Assembly (NCBI GenBank): GCA_030448225.1
Contig: JAUJNJ010000023.1
Span: 1-45,980, forward strand
Origin: Phycisphaerae bacterium
GTDB lineage: Bacteria > Planctomycetota > Phycisphaerae > Tepidisphaerales > Tepidisphaeraceae
Direction of reading: 5' to 3'
Length of the DNA stretch: 45,980 bases
The notes beneath the pieces are model-generated. The model was given only the letters and a program-made list of their open reading frames with translations. It was not told the origin of the DNA and searched no databases. Made by a program: the position numbers and the translations under genes. This document shows, piece by piece, positions 15,044 through 24,086 of this stretch; position 1 is the stretch's first letter, and each line of letters begins with the position of its first letter.

Positions 15044-17547
15044 ATCGACTATTGTCTGACACGTCCGGACCCCTGCGGCCGAGCCCGGAGATCGACTTCG
15101 GCGACGGCGGCGCGCCCGATGCGGCGCCGGCCGTCAACCCGCTACTGCGCGTCCACGCGCTGCTGCGGGGGCGTTACCTGATCACCCTCCTTCTCGCCGT
15201 TGTGGGCATCGCCGTGGGCGGCGCGGTGGGCTACCGCACGCAGACGCCGCTCTACGAGAGCACGGGGTTGGTCCACATCAAGGCGATCATGCCGCCGATC
15301 CTCGACCAGAACGACATGAACGGCGTGATGCCGCGGTTCGATTCATACGTCGACTTGCAGGTCGCCCTGATGAGCGGTGAGCGGGTGATCAAGATGGCGA
15401 TGGAGGACCCGGAGTGGGTCGAGCTGGGCCGCGGGCTCTCGCCGGAAGCCGCCGTCGCCATGACGAAGAGCCTGACCGTCGCCCGCCCGAAGGGCAGCGA
15501 ACTGATCATCGTCAAATTCACCGACCCGGATCCCGTCGCCGCCCAGAAGGGCGTGGCCGCGATCATCCGGGCGTACCAGCGGCGGCACGGGGACGAGGAC
15601 CCCAACGGCGTGGGGCGCCGCATCGCGGTACTGGAGGAGCGCAAGGGCGTCTTCGCCGGCGAACTCGCGGCGCTGAACAACCGGATCCGCGACATCGCCA
15701 GGCAGTTCGGCTCGCCCGACATCGAGAAGATCCACGACTTCAGGTTCATCGGGGTTCAAAAGCTCGAGGCGGAGCTGAAGCAGGCGGAACTCGCAGTGGC
15801 CCTGGCCAGCGGCCACCCGGAGGCGACGCCCGCGACTCGGCCCGCAAACCCGGGCGGGCCGGCCGATCCGACGCCGCCTCAGCGGAGCGTGGACGAGCTG
15901 GCGCTGATTTCGCCGGAACTCGGCAACCTGCTCGCCTCGAAGCGCGCTTTGGAACGATCCATAAGAGTCGACCGGACTCGTTTAGGGCCGCAGCACGCAA
16001 AGGTGTTGGAGGCCGAAGCCAGCCTGTCCGAGACTGAGCGTCAGGTTCAGGACGTGGCGGCGACCGTCCGGCGGCTGCAGGCGGCGGGCCTCGTGCACGG
16101 CGGCGGCGGCGATAACGCCGTCACGCCCGGCATCGGCAAGAGCCTGGACAGGCTGCGGGCCGAGGAACAGAACGTTCGCCTCCTTCTCGAGGAGACGAAG
16201 GCGGCGACCGACGAATTGGGTCGACAGGTGGTCGAGGTTGGCGCGCTGAAGGACGAGACGGCCGCGGTTAAAGCAAAGCTGGAGGATACGAAGCGGCGGA
16301 TCGATCAGCTGAACCTGGAGAGCAGCGGCAGCATCGGCGGTCGCATCAATGTCGAGAGCTGGGGCGACCGGCCCTTCGCACCGGCGAAGGACAAGCGCAA
16401 GACCGCCGCCGCGGCCGGCGCGGCGGGGCTGGGTGGGGCGGGCGTCGGGTTGATGCTGCTCCTGGGCTTTTGCGACCGTCGCGTGCGACATCTCGACGAC
16501 GTCCACCAGGGGATGCGCCACACGAACCGCGTGCTCGGCGTGCTCCCGCACCTGCCCGACGGGCCGACCGATCCGGAACAGGCCGGGATGGCGGCTCACG
16601 CCGTGCATCAGCTCCGTACGCTGCTTCAACGGCGGCGGGCTTTGACGGAGAAGCCCGTCTTCGCGATCACCAGCGCCTCGCCGGGCGCGGGCAAGACGAG
16701 CCTGACCTTGGCGCTGGGGCTGTCGTACGCCGCGAGCGGCGCCAAGACGCTCTTGATCGACTGCGACATCATCGGCGGCGGGCTCACGTCCAAGATGAAG
16801 CGAACCGCCCGCCGCCGGCTCGGCCACATCCTCCGCCGCGAGGAACTCATCAACAACGCGCAACTCGCGGCGGGCCTCGCGGTGGCGAAGCGCACCGGCT
16901 GCCGCATCGGCCAGGCCCTCGTCGCCGAAGGGTTCGTCACGACCGACGACGTCGAGCAGGCGATGGCGCTCCAGGCGGACGAGCGCGTCGGCCTCCGCGA
17001 GGCGCTCAGCGGCGAACCGGTCGGCGAGTGCATCACCGGGACCGGCACGGCCGGCCTGTTCATCATGCCGCTCGGGTCGGCCCACCGTCACCACGCGGCC
17101 CAGCTCTCGTACCCGGCCCTGCGGGCGCTGCTGACGCAGGTGCGGCCGTGGTTCGACGTGATCCTGATCGACACGGGACCGATCCTCGGCAGCATCGAGG
17201 CGTCCGTCGTGGCCATGGCCGCCGACGAGGTCGTGCTGACCGTCGCCCGCGGCGAACAGCGGCCGTTGATCCAGCGGGCCGCCGAGCAGCTTCTCGCGGC
17301 CGGCGCGAACGTGGCGGGGATCGTGCTGAACCGGGCCGACACCACGGACGTCCAGACCTCCCGCTTCAGCTCGTCCAGCGCGCAGATGGACGAGGTGCTG
17401 GAGCCGCACGCCCCGCTGAACCGGGGCGAGCACAAGTACCTCCGCCTCGGCCCCATCGCCACCGCGGTCGCCGCGCAGACCGACCTGACCGGCCCCGGCG
17501 GCAACCGGCTGACCCGAATCGCGGCGGAAAGCGGGACGTTGTCATGA
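15040..17547 (+). CDS. Wzz/BY-kinase fusion (polysaccharide co-polymerase with P-loop kinase domain) carrying an inserted GspE-N-like domain
   Basis: This is an inner-membrane polysaccharide co-polymerase predicted to set chain length. The 835-residue protein has a first helix (about 46-64), a Wzz periplasmic domain with long coiled coils (about 195-245 and 285-440), a second helix (about 452-470) and a cytoplasmic P-loop domain. Walker A is SASPGAGKTS (545-554), Walker A' is LLIDCD (571-576) and Walker B is VILIDTGP (707-714). Between A' and B, residues about 592-648 read as a double LG-x-x-L motif: RRLGHILRREELI, then GCRIGQALVAEGFVTTDDVE and QAMALQ. This strongly resembles the MshEN/GspE N-terminal domain of type II secretion ATPases and is not normal for BY-kinases. 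The C-terminus lacks the usual tyrosine cluster (one Tyr, in HKYLRLG), so autophosphorylation may be absent or different. ATGA overlaps join it to genes on both sides. Confidence 0.88.
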   Translation: MNRLLSDTSGPLRPSPEIDFGDGGAPDAAPAVNPLLRVHALLRGRYLITLLLAVVGIAVGGAVGYRTQTPLYESTGLVHIKAIMPPILDQNDMNGVMPRFDSYVDLQVALMSGERVIKMAMEDPEWVELGRGLSPEAAVAMTKSLTVARPKGSELIIVKFTDPDPVAAQKGVAAIIRAYQRRHGDEDPNGVGRRIAVLEERKGVFAGELAALNNRIRDIARQFGSPDIEKIHDFRFIGVQKLEAELKQAELAVALASGHPEATPATRPANPGGPADPTPPQRSVDELALISPELGNLLASKRALERSIRVDRTRLGPQHAKVLEAEASLSETERQVQDVAATVRRLQAAGLVHGGGGDNAVTPGIGKSLDRLRAEEQNVRLLLEETKAATDELGRQVVEVGALKDETAAVKAKLEDTKRRIDQLNLESSGSIGGRINVESWGDRPFAPAKDKRKTAAAAGAAGLGGAGVGLMLLLGFCDRRVRHLDDVHQGMRHTNRVLGVLPHLPDGPTDPEQAGMAAHAVHQLRTLLQRRRALTEKPVFAITSASPGAGKTSLTLALGLSYAASGAKTLLIDCDIIGGGLTSKMKRTARRRLGHILRREELINNAQLAAGLAVAKRTGCRIGQALVAEGFVTTDDVEQAMALQADERVGLREALSGEPVGECITGTGTAGLFIMPLGSAHRHHAAQLSYPALRALLTQVRPWFDVILIDTGPILGSIEASVVAMAADEVVLTVARGEQRPLIQRAAEQLLAAGANVAGIVLNRADTTDVQTSRFSSSSAQMDEVLEPHAPLNRGEHKYLRLGPIATAVAAQTDLTGPGGNRLTRIAAESGTLS

Positions 17548-18965
17548 TCCGAAATTCCCCCGTCATCAAAGAGATCGGCCCGGTCGCGCTACCCACCTTG
17601 TGGGGACTGGACCCGGTTCAGCTCCACGACCGGTTCTGGGCGGCGCGCGGCGTCTGCGTCGTCCGGCCGGGCGAGCGCGCGGAACTCGCCGGCGACGCCG
17701 AGATGTACCTGTTGACCGACGTCCGCACGCTGGCGCTGTTCCCGCTGCGGCCGCTCGTCGACCACCTGTACTGGGTGAAGCCGGCCGTTCTGTTCATCCG
17801 CCTGCGTAGCACGAGCACCGCCGACTGCCGCGAGGGCGTGGTGACCGACGACGGCGGGCGGTTCCTGCGCCTCGTCCGCGATTACGGCCCGACCGCCGTG
17901 CGGACGGCGAACGTCGCGATCACGCGCGACCGCCGCGTCGCCGAGGTCTGGCGGTCGGGGGACGGGGCGTCGGCTCGGTGGCGGCCATTTCGCGCGCAGA
18001 CGCGGGCGGTTCGGCACGAAACGCGCACGCTCGACGGCCGGTCGTACGACCGCTGGTGTGACGACGAACTCGCGAGCCTCGTCACCGACCTGATCGCCCA
18101 GTGGCCGCAACCATCGGCGACGATCGGGGGCGCGACGCAGCTGCGCCCCGGCGTGTGGCAGGACCCGCAGAGCCGCGTCGAGCCCGGCGCCACGTTCATC
18201 GGCCCCGTCTGGATCGGCGCTGGCCGGCGGCTGCCGGACGGGGCGACCGTCGTCGGGCCGGCGGCGCTGTGGGACGACCCCGACGCGCGGCCCGCGTCGT
18301 CCGCCGTGCGATGGACGGAGATCGAGCCGACGGTCGCGGCCGGGGCGGCGCCCCGGCAGCCGGATTCGTCGTGGCGGCGGGCGAGCCAGCGCGCGTTCGA
18401 CATCGCGTTCGCCTCGTTCGTCCTGATGTGCACGCTCCCCCTGTACCCGCTCATCGCGCTCGCGATCTGGCTCGAGGACGGCCGGCCGTTCTTCTTCGCC
18501 CACCGCCGCGAGACGCGCGGCGGCCGGGAGTTCGGGTGCCTCAAGTTCCGCTCGATGCGCACGGACGCCGACCGCATCATGGCGCATATTCTCGCGAAGA
18601 ACCGGTCGGACGGGCCGCAGTTCTTCATGGAGACCGACCCGCGCACCACGCGGGTCGGGCGCTTCCTCCGCAAGACCAACCTCGACGAGCTGCCACAGTT
18701 CCTGAACGTGCTCGCCGGCCACATGGCCGTCGTCGGCCCGCGGCCCAGCCCGCGTGCCGAGAACCAGTACTGCCCGGCATGGCGGGAGGCGCGGCTCAGC
18801 GTGCGGCCCGGGGTCACCGGACTGTGGCAGGTCTCCCGCACCCGCAAGCCGGGGTTGGACTTCCAGGAGTGGATTCGGTTCGACATGGAGTACGTCCGGC
18901 GCGCGAACCTGCGGCTCGACCTGCTCATCATCGTTCGGACGTTACGGTTGTTGAGGGGGTCGTAA
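17544..18965 (+). CDS. Polyprenyl-phosphate sugar transferase with an N-terminal hexapeptide-type domain
   Basis: This belongs to the bacterial sugar transferase family (WcaJ/EpsE/PssA type), which transfers a sugar-1-phosphate from a nucleotide sugar to undecaprenyl phosphate and so starts the repeat unit. Of 473 residues, about 283-473 form the catalytic unit: one membrane helix (FASFVLMCTLPLYPLIALAI), LKFRSMRTDAD, TNLDELPQFLNVL with the catalytic Asp-Glu, VVGPRPSP, and RPGVTGLWQVS. The N-terminal 280 residues are not the usual multi-helix region. They contain DRFWAARGVCVVR, YLLTDVRTLALFP and, around 200-255, hexapeptide-like turns (VEPGATFIGPVWIGAGRRLP) of the kind found in NDP-sugar synthases. 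The ATG at 17544 overlaps the kinase-gene TGA. Being in the core operon, it is the likely priming enzyme. Confidence 0.9.
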   Translation: MIRNSPVIKEIGPVALPTLWGLDPVQLHDRFWAARGVCVVRPGERAELAGDAEMYLLTDVRTLALFPLRPLVDHLYWVKPAVLFIRLRSTSTADCREGVVTDDGGRFLRLVRDYGPTAVRTANVAITRDRRVAEVWRSGDGASARWRPFRAQTRAVRHETRTLDGRSYDRWCDDELASLVTDLIAQWPQPSATIGGATQLRPGVWQDPQSRVEPGATFIGPVWIGAGRRLPDGATVVGPAALWDDPDARPASSAVRWTEIEPTVAAGAAPRQPDSSWRRASQRAFDIAFASFVLMCTLPLYPLIALAIWLEDGRPFFFAHRRETRGGREFGCLKFRSMRTDADRIMAHILAKNRSDGPQFFMETDPRTTRVGRFLRKTNLDELPQFLNVLAGHMAVVGPRPSPRAENQYCPAWREARLSVRPGVTGLWQVSRTRKPGLDFQEWIRFDMEYVRRANLRLDLLIIVRTLRLLRGS

Positions 18966-18969
18966 TCCA

Positions 18970-20739
18970 ATGTCGCTGAACGTAAAGATGACGCGTCGGC
19001 TCCGGTGGTTCCTGCTCGGCTGCGCCGTCGTCGCGCTGGCCGGCGCCGGCGCGTACGTCGCCCGCGACCGCCGCCTGGAAGCCCGGGCGTCGGCCGGCCG
19101 CGACGAGGGGCTGCGGCTGCTCGAGCAGGGCGATGACTTCCGCGCGCTGCACAAGATCGGCCCGTACATCCGCCGTCACCCGAACGACGTCGACGCGCTC
19201 TACGCCTACGCCCGGGCCCGCCGCGCGGTGGTCGAGCCGGACGGCAAGCACATCGCCGACACCGTCTCGTTGCTGCGCCGCGTGCGCGGCCTGCGCCCGG
19301 ATCACGCCGCCGCGACCGACGCGTTACTCGACATCTACTCCCAGGCCGGGTGGACGACGGAGCTGCGCACGCTGGCTGACGAGGCGCTGACCCGCGACCC
19401 CGCGCACCCGGCCGGACTCCGGGCCCGCGCGACCGCCCTGGCGCAGTCGCGCGGGTACGAGGACGCGCTGCGGTCGGCCCTCGCGTACAACCGCGTCCGT
19501 CCCGACGACCTCGACGGGCACGTCCTGACCCTGCAGATCCTCAGCCGGTGCGATCGCTCGCGTGATCGCCTGCTGGCGCACGCCGCGAAGCTGAACGCGG
19601 CCAACGCCGACGACCCGCGGATCCTCGTCGTCCGCAGCCTCGCGAGCCTGTGGGCCGGCGATCAGAAGGTGGCGACGGAGATGATCGTGCGGGCCGCCGG
19701 CGCGGACGTGCCCGACGCGGCCACCGCGCTCCTTCTGTCGCGGCAGTGCGACGCGATCGAGCGGTTCGACCTGTCGCTTTCGGTACTCGATCGTGCCGCC
19801 GTCCACATCGATGACCCCGCGCTCGGCGAAGCGTACGCCCTGGCTCTCTCCGCGGCGGCCGGTTCGCCACGCTCGTGCAAAAGTTCCCCGCGGACGACGA
19901 CCGCCACCCGGTCGGCCTGCGGGCCGTGCGGTGCATGGCATTGTTCGAATCGGGCGGGCGCGAGACGGCGGAGCCGGGCGCTGGCGGCGTTGAAGGCGCT
20001 TGGCGGCGAAGGACCCGGTCGCCGGCGCTTGGGCGGTCGTCATCGAGAACCGATTCGCCCGTGGAACGCCCGACGACAAAGCGGTGATTGCCGCATGCCG
20101 CGCCGCGATCCGGCAGCAGGCGGGCGGACGGCAAGACCCGTTTTCGCTCGCGTTCTTCCACTTCACGCTCGGCGACGTGTACGCACGCGTCGGCGAGGTG
20201 GACGCGGCCGTCAAGGGCTGGCGCGACGCCGCCCGGCTGGTGCCGCCTGGCACGCGCTGGTGAAGCTCGCCGACGTCGCGCTCTCGGGCGGCCGCTTCGA
20301 GGAGGCCCGTCTGCTGGCGGAGGCCGCGGAACGGCGGGGCGCCCGACGTCCACGAGTCGTTGTTCCTCAAGGGGCCGTCCGGATCGCCACGTTCCGCCCC
20401 GGCGACGCGCAGGCGGGGGACGCCGCGCTGAAGTTCCTGGAGTCGGCGCAGCGTCGAGCCCCGGACGAGGAACGTCTCGTCCGCTCCGAATCCTCGCGGC
20501 GCTGCGCGCGGGCTGGCCGGCTCGACGACGCCCGGCAGGCGATCCGAGCCGTCCTCGACCGTCCGTCACCCGCGCGGGCGGCGACGCTCCTGCAAATTGC
20601 CGGCGTGAGCCGCCGGGCGAAGCTCGGTCTCGACGACGCGTGCTTCGCGGCGTGCGAACGCGCCCATGGGATGAGTCCCGACCTCGCCCTCGCCGGGCTT
20701 CGGCGCTCGCCGAGGCCGGCCGACGCGAGGAGGGCATGA
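18970..20739 (+). CDS. Large TPR-repeat protein of the exosortase locus, N-terminal part (frameshifted)
   Basis: This is the first part of a long tetratricopeptide-repeat protein like the PrsT proteins that accompany exosortase/exopolysaccharide operons. The start MSLNVKMTRRLRWFLLGCAV gives an N-terminal signal-anchor helix (about 12-32), and TPR-type helical pairs follow (for example EGLRLLEQGDDFRALHKIG and NDVDALYAYARARRAV). The frame is sound for about 295 residues, to around 19855. From there to about 20865 the repeats continue in changing frames (LVQKFPADDDRHPVGLRAV; DPFSLAFFHFTLGDVYARVG; WHALVKLADVALSGGRFEEA). So the stop at 20739 is probably artificial and the gene runs on to 23220. 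The restored protein would be about 1,415 residues. It starts 4 bases after the sugar transferase stop. Role (inference): a periplasmic scaffold for matrix export. Confidence 0.8.
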   Translation: MSLNVKMTRRLRWFLLGCAVVALAGAGAYVARDRRLEARASAGRDEGLRLLEQGDDFRALHKIGPYIRRHPNDVDALYAYARARRAVVEPDGKHIADTVSLLRRVRGLRPDHAAATDALLDIYSQAGWTTELRTLADEALTRDPAHPAGLRARATALAQSRGYEDALRSALAYNRVRPDDLDGHVLTLQILSRCDRSRDRLLAHAAKLNAANADDPRILVVRSLASLWAGDQKVATEMIVRAAGADVPDAATALLLSRQCDAIERFDLSLSVLDRAAVHIDDPALGEAYALALSAAAGSPRSCKSSPRTTTATRSACGPCGAWHCSNRAGARRRSRALAALKALGGEGPGRRRLGGRHREPIRPWNARRQSGDCRMPRRDPAAGGRTARPVFARVLPLHARRRVRTRRRGGRGRQGLARRRPAGAAWHALVKLADVALSGGRFEEARLLAEAAERRGARRPRVVVPQGAVRIATFRPGDAQAGDAALKFLESAQRRAPDEERLVRSESSRRCARAGRLDDARQAIRAVLDRPSPARAATLLQIAGVSRRAKLGLDDACFAACERAHGMSPDLALAGLRRSPRPADARRA

Positions 20740-20799
20740 AGGTTATCGAGACTGCCGCCCCCGCGTCCCCGCAGCCGAGCGCCGATTGGGGCCGCGCGC

Positions 20800-23220
20800 G
20801 TGCCGGGTTCCTCGACCACGTCGATGACCCGCGGGCCGCGGACGCGTGGCGCCTTGGCGGACGCGCACCCGCGGGACGCGAAGGTGCAGTGGATGGCGCT
20901 GAGCGCGAAGGTGTTGCAGGCGGATCGGGCCTACGTCGGCACCGTCCTTGACCGACTGAAGGAGTTGCTCGGCGACGAGGGGCTGAACTGGCGGATCGCC
21001 CGCGCGCGGTGGCTCATGGACCGCTCGGCGCCGAAGGAAGGCGCGGTGCAGGCGGCCCTCCTGTTGGCCGACGTGACCCGCGCGGCGCCCGAGGTGCTGG
21101 CGCCCCGACTGCTGCTCGCCGACTGCCTCGAGCGCCTCCAAAACTACCGCGGCGCGATCGACCAACTCGTGGCGGCGGCGAACCTCCAGCCGGACGTCCC
21201 GGAGATCGCGCTGAAGCTGGGCTCCCTCCTTCACGACCAGGGGGAGACGAGCCGCTCCCGCGTTTATCTCGACCAGGTCCTGGCGAACGCCGCGGCCTCG
21301 ACCACCCATCGCCGGCGCGCGGCGGAACTCGTCGCCGCCCAGGGCGACCCGCAGCACGCTCTCAAATCGCTCGAGCAGAAGCTGGCGGGCGGGCAAGCCG
21401 AAAGCGGGGCGGAGCTGACGTTGGCCTCCCTCTACCTCCAGACGAATCAGCCGGCGAAGGTCGAGAGCCTGTGCGGCAAGCTGTTGGACGGAGCGCAGCC
21501 GGAAGCGCTCGCTTTCGTCGCCGGCTTCCGCGCCACCCAAGGGCGTCGGGACGAGGCCGAGTCGACGCTGGCGCGGCTCGACGGTCTGCAACTGGAGCCG
21601 GGGCGCGCGGCGATGATCCGCGCCCGCTTCTACGACGAATTCGGGCCGGCGGAGCGTGCCACCGGCGAATTCGCCAAGGCGATCGAGGCCGTGCCCGGCG
21701 ACCCACTGCCGCGGCGCGGACTGGTGTCGCACCTCCTGCGCGCCGGCCGGCCCGAAGAGGCGGGGCGCGCGCTGGCTGAAGCCGTCGGAGCCGTCCCGGA
21801 CGACGCGGCCCTGCTGGCGGTGAAGAAACACGAGAAGTTCCTCGCCGCGGCGAAGGACCAGCCGGCCGTGCCGGCGCTGCTGGCGTGGTGCCTCGAGCGG
21901 CCGGCGGACGAGGCCGGGATCGGGCAAGCGCTGGCGAAGTTGACCGACGCCAACGAGGCCGCGAGCGACCCGGCGCGCCGCGCGGGCGACGTCAGGGCGA
22001 TCGCCGACCGCTACCCGCGCGTCCTGCCGCTCCAGGTCGCGCTGGCCCACCTGTACCTCGCGGCGGGCAAGGCCGAGGAGGCGGCTGCCGTCGCGGCGCG
22101 CACGATGAATGCCGCGCCCGCGTCCGCCGGCGCCGCTCGGATCGCCGCTCAAACGGCCGCCGCCGCCCGACGTTGGCCCGACGCCCTCCGCGCCGCCCAG
22201 GCGTGGCGCGCCGCCGCGCCGGCCGAGGCCCGTCGAGCGGACGAACTGATCGCCGAGGCGTACCTCCAGATCGGCAACCCGGCCCAAGCGCGCCGGCAGC
22301 TCGAGCCGTATCTGGCGCAAGCGAAGGCGGACCGGGAGGCATTCGCCTCGACCCTGGTGCAGTACGCCCGCGCGACCGCGGCCGTCGGCGACCCCCGGTC
22401 GGCGGCAGAACTGCTCCGGCCGACGCTGGACCGGGCCGCGTACTGGCGCGTGCAGTGGATGCAGATCGCCGCCGTCGTCGTCGTCGACCCGGCCGAGGCC
22501 GTGGCGTGGTTGAAAGAGGTCGAGGCCCTGGTCCCGGAGGATTCCGCGTCGGAGTGGCTCGCCCTCGCCGAGATGTCGGACCGGCTCGGCCGTGGCTCGA
22601 ATCGCGCCAGCCATAAGTCGATGGCGGCGGCGGCGAGCCGCAGGGAGGCAGACTTGTTGAAGCGAACCGGCGGCCCTGCCGAGGCGTTCCTCTCCCTCGC
22701 AGTGCTGACGGAGAGCAGCGGTGATCCCGCCGCGGCCGAGGCGGCGTACCGCGACGCGCTGCGGCGCGACCCGAATCAGCGGATCGCGCAGAACAACCTC
22801 GCGATGCTCCTCGCCCGCCAGGACAAGAACCTGCCCGAAGCGCTGTCGTTGGCGCAGCAGGCCGCCAAGGGCGAACATCGCCAGATCGCGAGTTTCCGCG
22901 ACACGCTGGCGTTCGTTCATCTGCGGATGAAGGAATATACGGCGGCCGCCGAATCCGTCGGCCGATCCGTCGGCCGCGCGCGGCAGCAGGACCCGCGTGA
23001 TCCTCGCCACCTCGTCCGCGCCGCACAGATCCTCGTCGAGAGCGGCAAGCTCACCGAGGCGCGTCGCCAACTGCAGGAGATCGAGGCACGCCCGGACGCC
23101 GACGAACTCCCGGCAGAAACGAAGGCGATGTTGGAGGAGCTTCGCAAGCGACTGGCGACGCTGGGGCCGAGTTCGACGTCCGAGCGGCTCCCGCGTCCGC
23201 TCGTCAGCGTGGGCAGCTGA
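20800..23220 (+). CDS. Large TPR-repeat protein of the exosortase locus, C-terminal part
   Basis: This is the continuation of the TPR protein that starts at 18970. Useful sequence in this frame begins about 20865 (LADAHPRDAKVQWMALSAKV); the ATG at 20800 and the first 20 residues are probably out-of-frame artefact. The 780 residues that follow are almost wholly alpha-helical with at least 15 TPR-like pairs, for example LADCLERLQNYRGAIDQLVA, LALAEMSDRLG, DPAAAEAAYRDALRRDPNQ and RIAQNNLAMLLARQD; the last two form a canonical TPR. It ends in a non-helical tail LPRPLVSVGS. There is no C-terminal membrane segment, so the protein is held by the N-terminal helix. It is the last gene before the probable exosortase substrates. 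Confidence 0.85.
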   Translation: MPGSSTTSMTRGPRTRGALADAHPRDAKVQWMALSAKVLQADRAYVGTVLDRLKELLGDEGLNWRIARARWLMDRSAPKEGAVQAALLLADVTRAAPEVLAPRLLLADCLERLQNYRGAIDQLVAAANLQPDVPEIALKLGSLLHDQGETSRSRVYLDQVLANAAASTTHRRRAAELVAAQGDPQHALKSLEQKLAGGQAESGAELTLASLYLQTNQPAKVESLCGKLLDGAQPEALAFVAGFRATQGRRDEAESTLARLDGLQLEPGRAAMIRARFYDEFGPAERATGEFAKAIEAVPGDPLPRRGLVSHLLRAGRPEEAGRALAEAVGAVPDDAALLAVKKHEKFLAAAKDQPAVPALLAWCLERPADEAGIGQALAKLTDANEAASDPARRAGDVRAIADRYPRVLPLQVALAHLYLAAGKAEEAAAVAARTMNAAPASAGAARIAAQTAAAARRWPDALRAAQAWRAAAPAEARRADELIAEAYLQIGNPAQARRQLEPYLAQAKADREAFASTLVQYARATAAVGDPRSAAELLRPTLDRAAYWRVQWMQIAAVVVVDPAEAVAWLKEVEALVPEDSASEWLALAEMSDRLGRGSNRASHKSMAAAASRREADLLKRTGGPAEAFLSLAVLTESSGDPAAAEAAYRDALRRDPNQRIAQNNLAMLLARQDKNLPEALSLAQQAAKGEHRQIASFRDTLAFVHLRMKEYTAAAESVGRSVGRARQQDPRDPRHLVRAAQILVESGKLTEARRQLQEIEARPDADELPAETKAMLEELRKRLATLGPSSTSERLPRPLVSVGS

Positions 23221-23379
23221 ATCAAGTAAATGCGACCAGGGGCGGTCGACGTGGGAGCCCCAACTTTAGCGGGGACCGCGCGAGGCGCGTGACGCGTCTA
23301 CCGAGACGCCGCTCGATGCAATAAAGGGAGGTGATGCTCGGGGCGCCGAGGGCAATCGGCGCAAAATTGGTCCGGAGTG

Positions 23380-23398
23380 AGTCCGAATGGTTCGGACT
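23380..23398. promoter_or_regulatory. Palindrome in the leader of the first VPLPA protein gene
   Basis: AGTCCGAA (23380-23387) and TTCGGACT (23391-23398) form a perfect 8-base inverted repeat with a 3-base centre, 71 bases before the ATG at 23469. A second small hairpin GCGTCT-ACCG-AGACGC is at 23294-23309. It could be an operator or an mRNA structure; nothing here decides. Confidence 0.4.
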
Positions 23399-23468
23399 AC
23401 GCAGTAAGAATGGGTGCATGCAGCATCGCGTGGCCGGCGCGGCCGACCCGCGATCGGAGAATCAAGAG

Positions 23469-24086
23469 ATGATTTGTCTTAATCGACCGGCCGGACGGGC
23501 TTTCGGCCTGGTGGCCACCGTCCTTCTGGCCTCACTGGCCGTCGCCCCGGCGGCGTCGGCCGATACCGTCCTGTTCCGGACGACCGGCACGTTCGCCAAC
23601 GGCTCTTCGACCACGCAGGTCGGCAGCAGCGTGGTGACGTTCAACAACGGCTCCGGCGACCTGGACGTCGACAACCCGGGCTTCTCCTTCGCGAACCTCG
23701 GGTCCTTCGCCACCACGTCCGCCGCGACGACGAATCAGCACTTCGACGTCGACTTCACGTTGCTCATCAAGCAGCTGGAGCCCACGGTGGGGCAGAACAC
23801 GCTGAGCGGGGAGCTCAGCGGCACCTTGCGGCGGCGCAACAGCACCTTGGAGATCGTGTTCGACAGCGTGTCGACGTCGATCGACCCGGTGACCTACGCG
23901 CTTCGCAACCTCACGGGCAACGTGTTGACGCTGAACTATGGCCTCACCTCGCTCGACGCGCAGGTGAGCCTCAACCCCGGCACCGTCAACGCGGTTCCGT
24001 TGCCCGCGGCGGCGTGGGGCGGGATCGCCCTCATGGGGATGATCGGCGCGATCAAGGTGCGGCGCCGGCGCGCGACCGCCGGGTAA
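23469..24086 (+). CDS. Secreted protein with VPLPA-type exosortase sorting tail
   Basis: This is a probable exosortase substrate. The 205-residue protein starts with a clear signal peptide (about 1-31, LVATVLLASLAVAPAASA before DTVLF). The mature part is rich in Thr, Ser, Asn and Gly with alternating beta-strand pattern (TTGTFANGSSTTQVGSSVV) and has no Cys. The C-terminus has all three sorting parts: VPLPAAAWGGIALMG (the motif replacing the usual PEP), a hydrophobic helix continuing MIGAIKV, and RRRRATAG as the basic end. The ATG at 23469 is chosen because the signal peptide begins there; the frame is open upstream to a GTG at 23331 just after GGGAGG, but that would bury the signal. No catalytic domain is recognisable, so a structural matrix role is likely. 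Confidence 0.88.
   Translation: MICLNRPAGRAFGLVATVLLASLAVAPAASADTVLFRTTGTFANGSSTTQVGSSVVTFNNGSGDLDVDNPGFSFANLGSFATTSAATTNQHFDVDFTLLIKQLEPTVGQNTLSGELSGTLRRRNSTLEIVFDSVSTSIDPVTYALRNLTGNVLTLNYGLTSLDAQVSLNPGTVNAVPLPAAAWGGIALMGMIGAIKVRRRRATAG

Noticed and set aside
16470..17543. Extension of the sugar transferase start upstream of 17544
   Set aside because: It would overlap the kinase P-loop domain in another frame; the ATGA overlap is the natural start.
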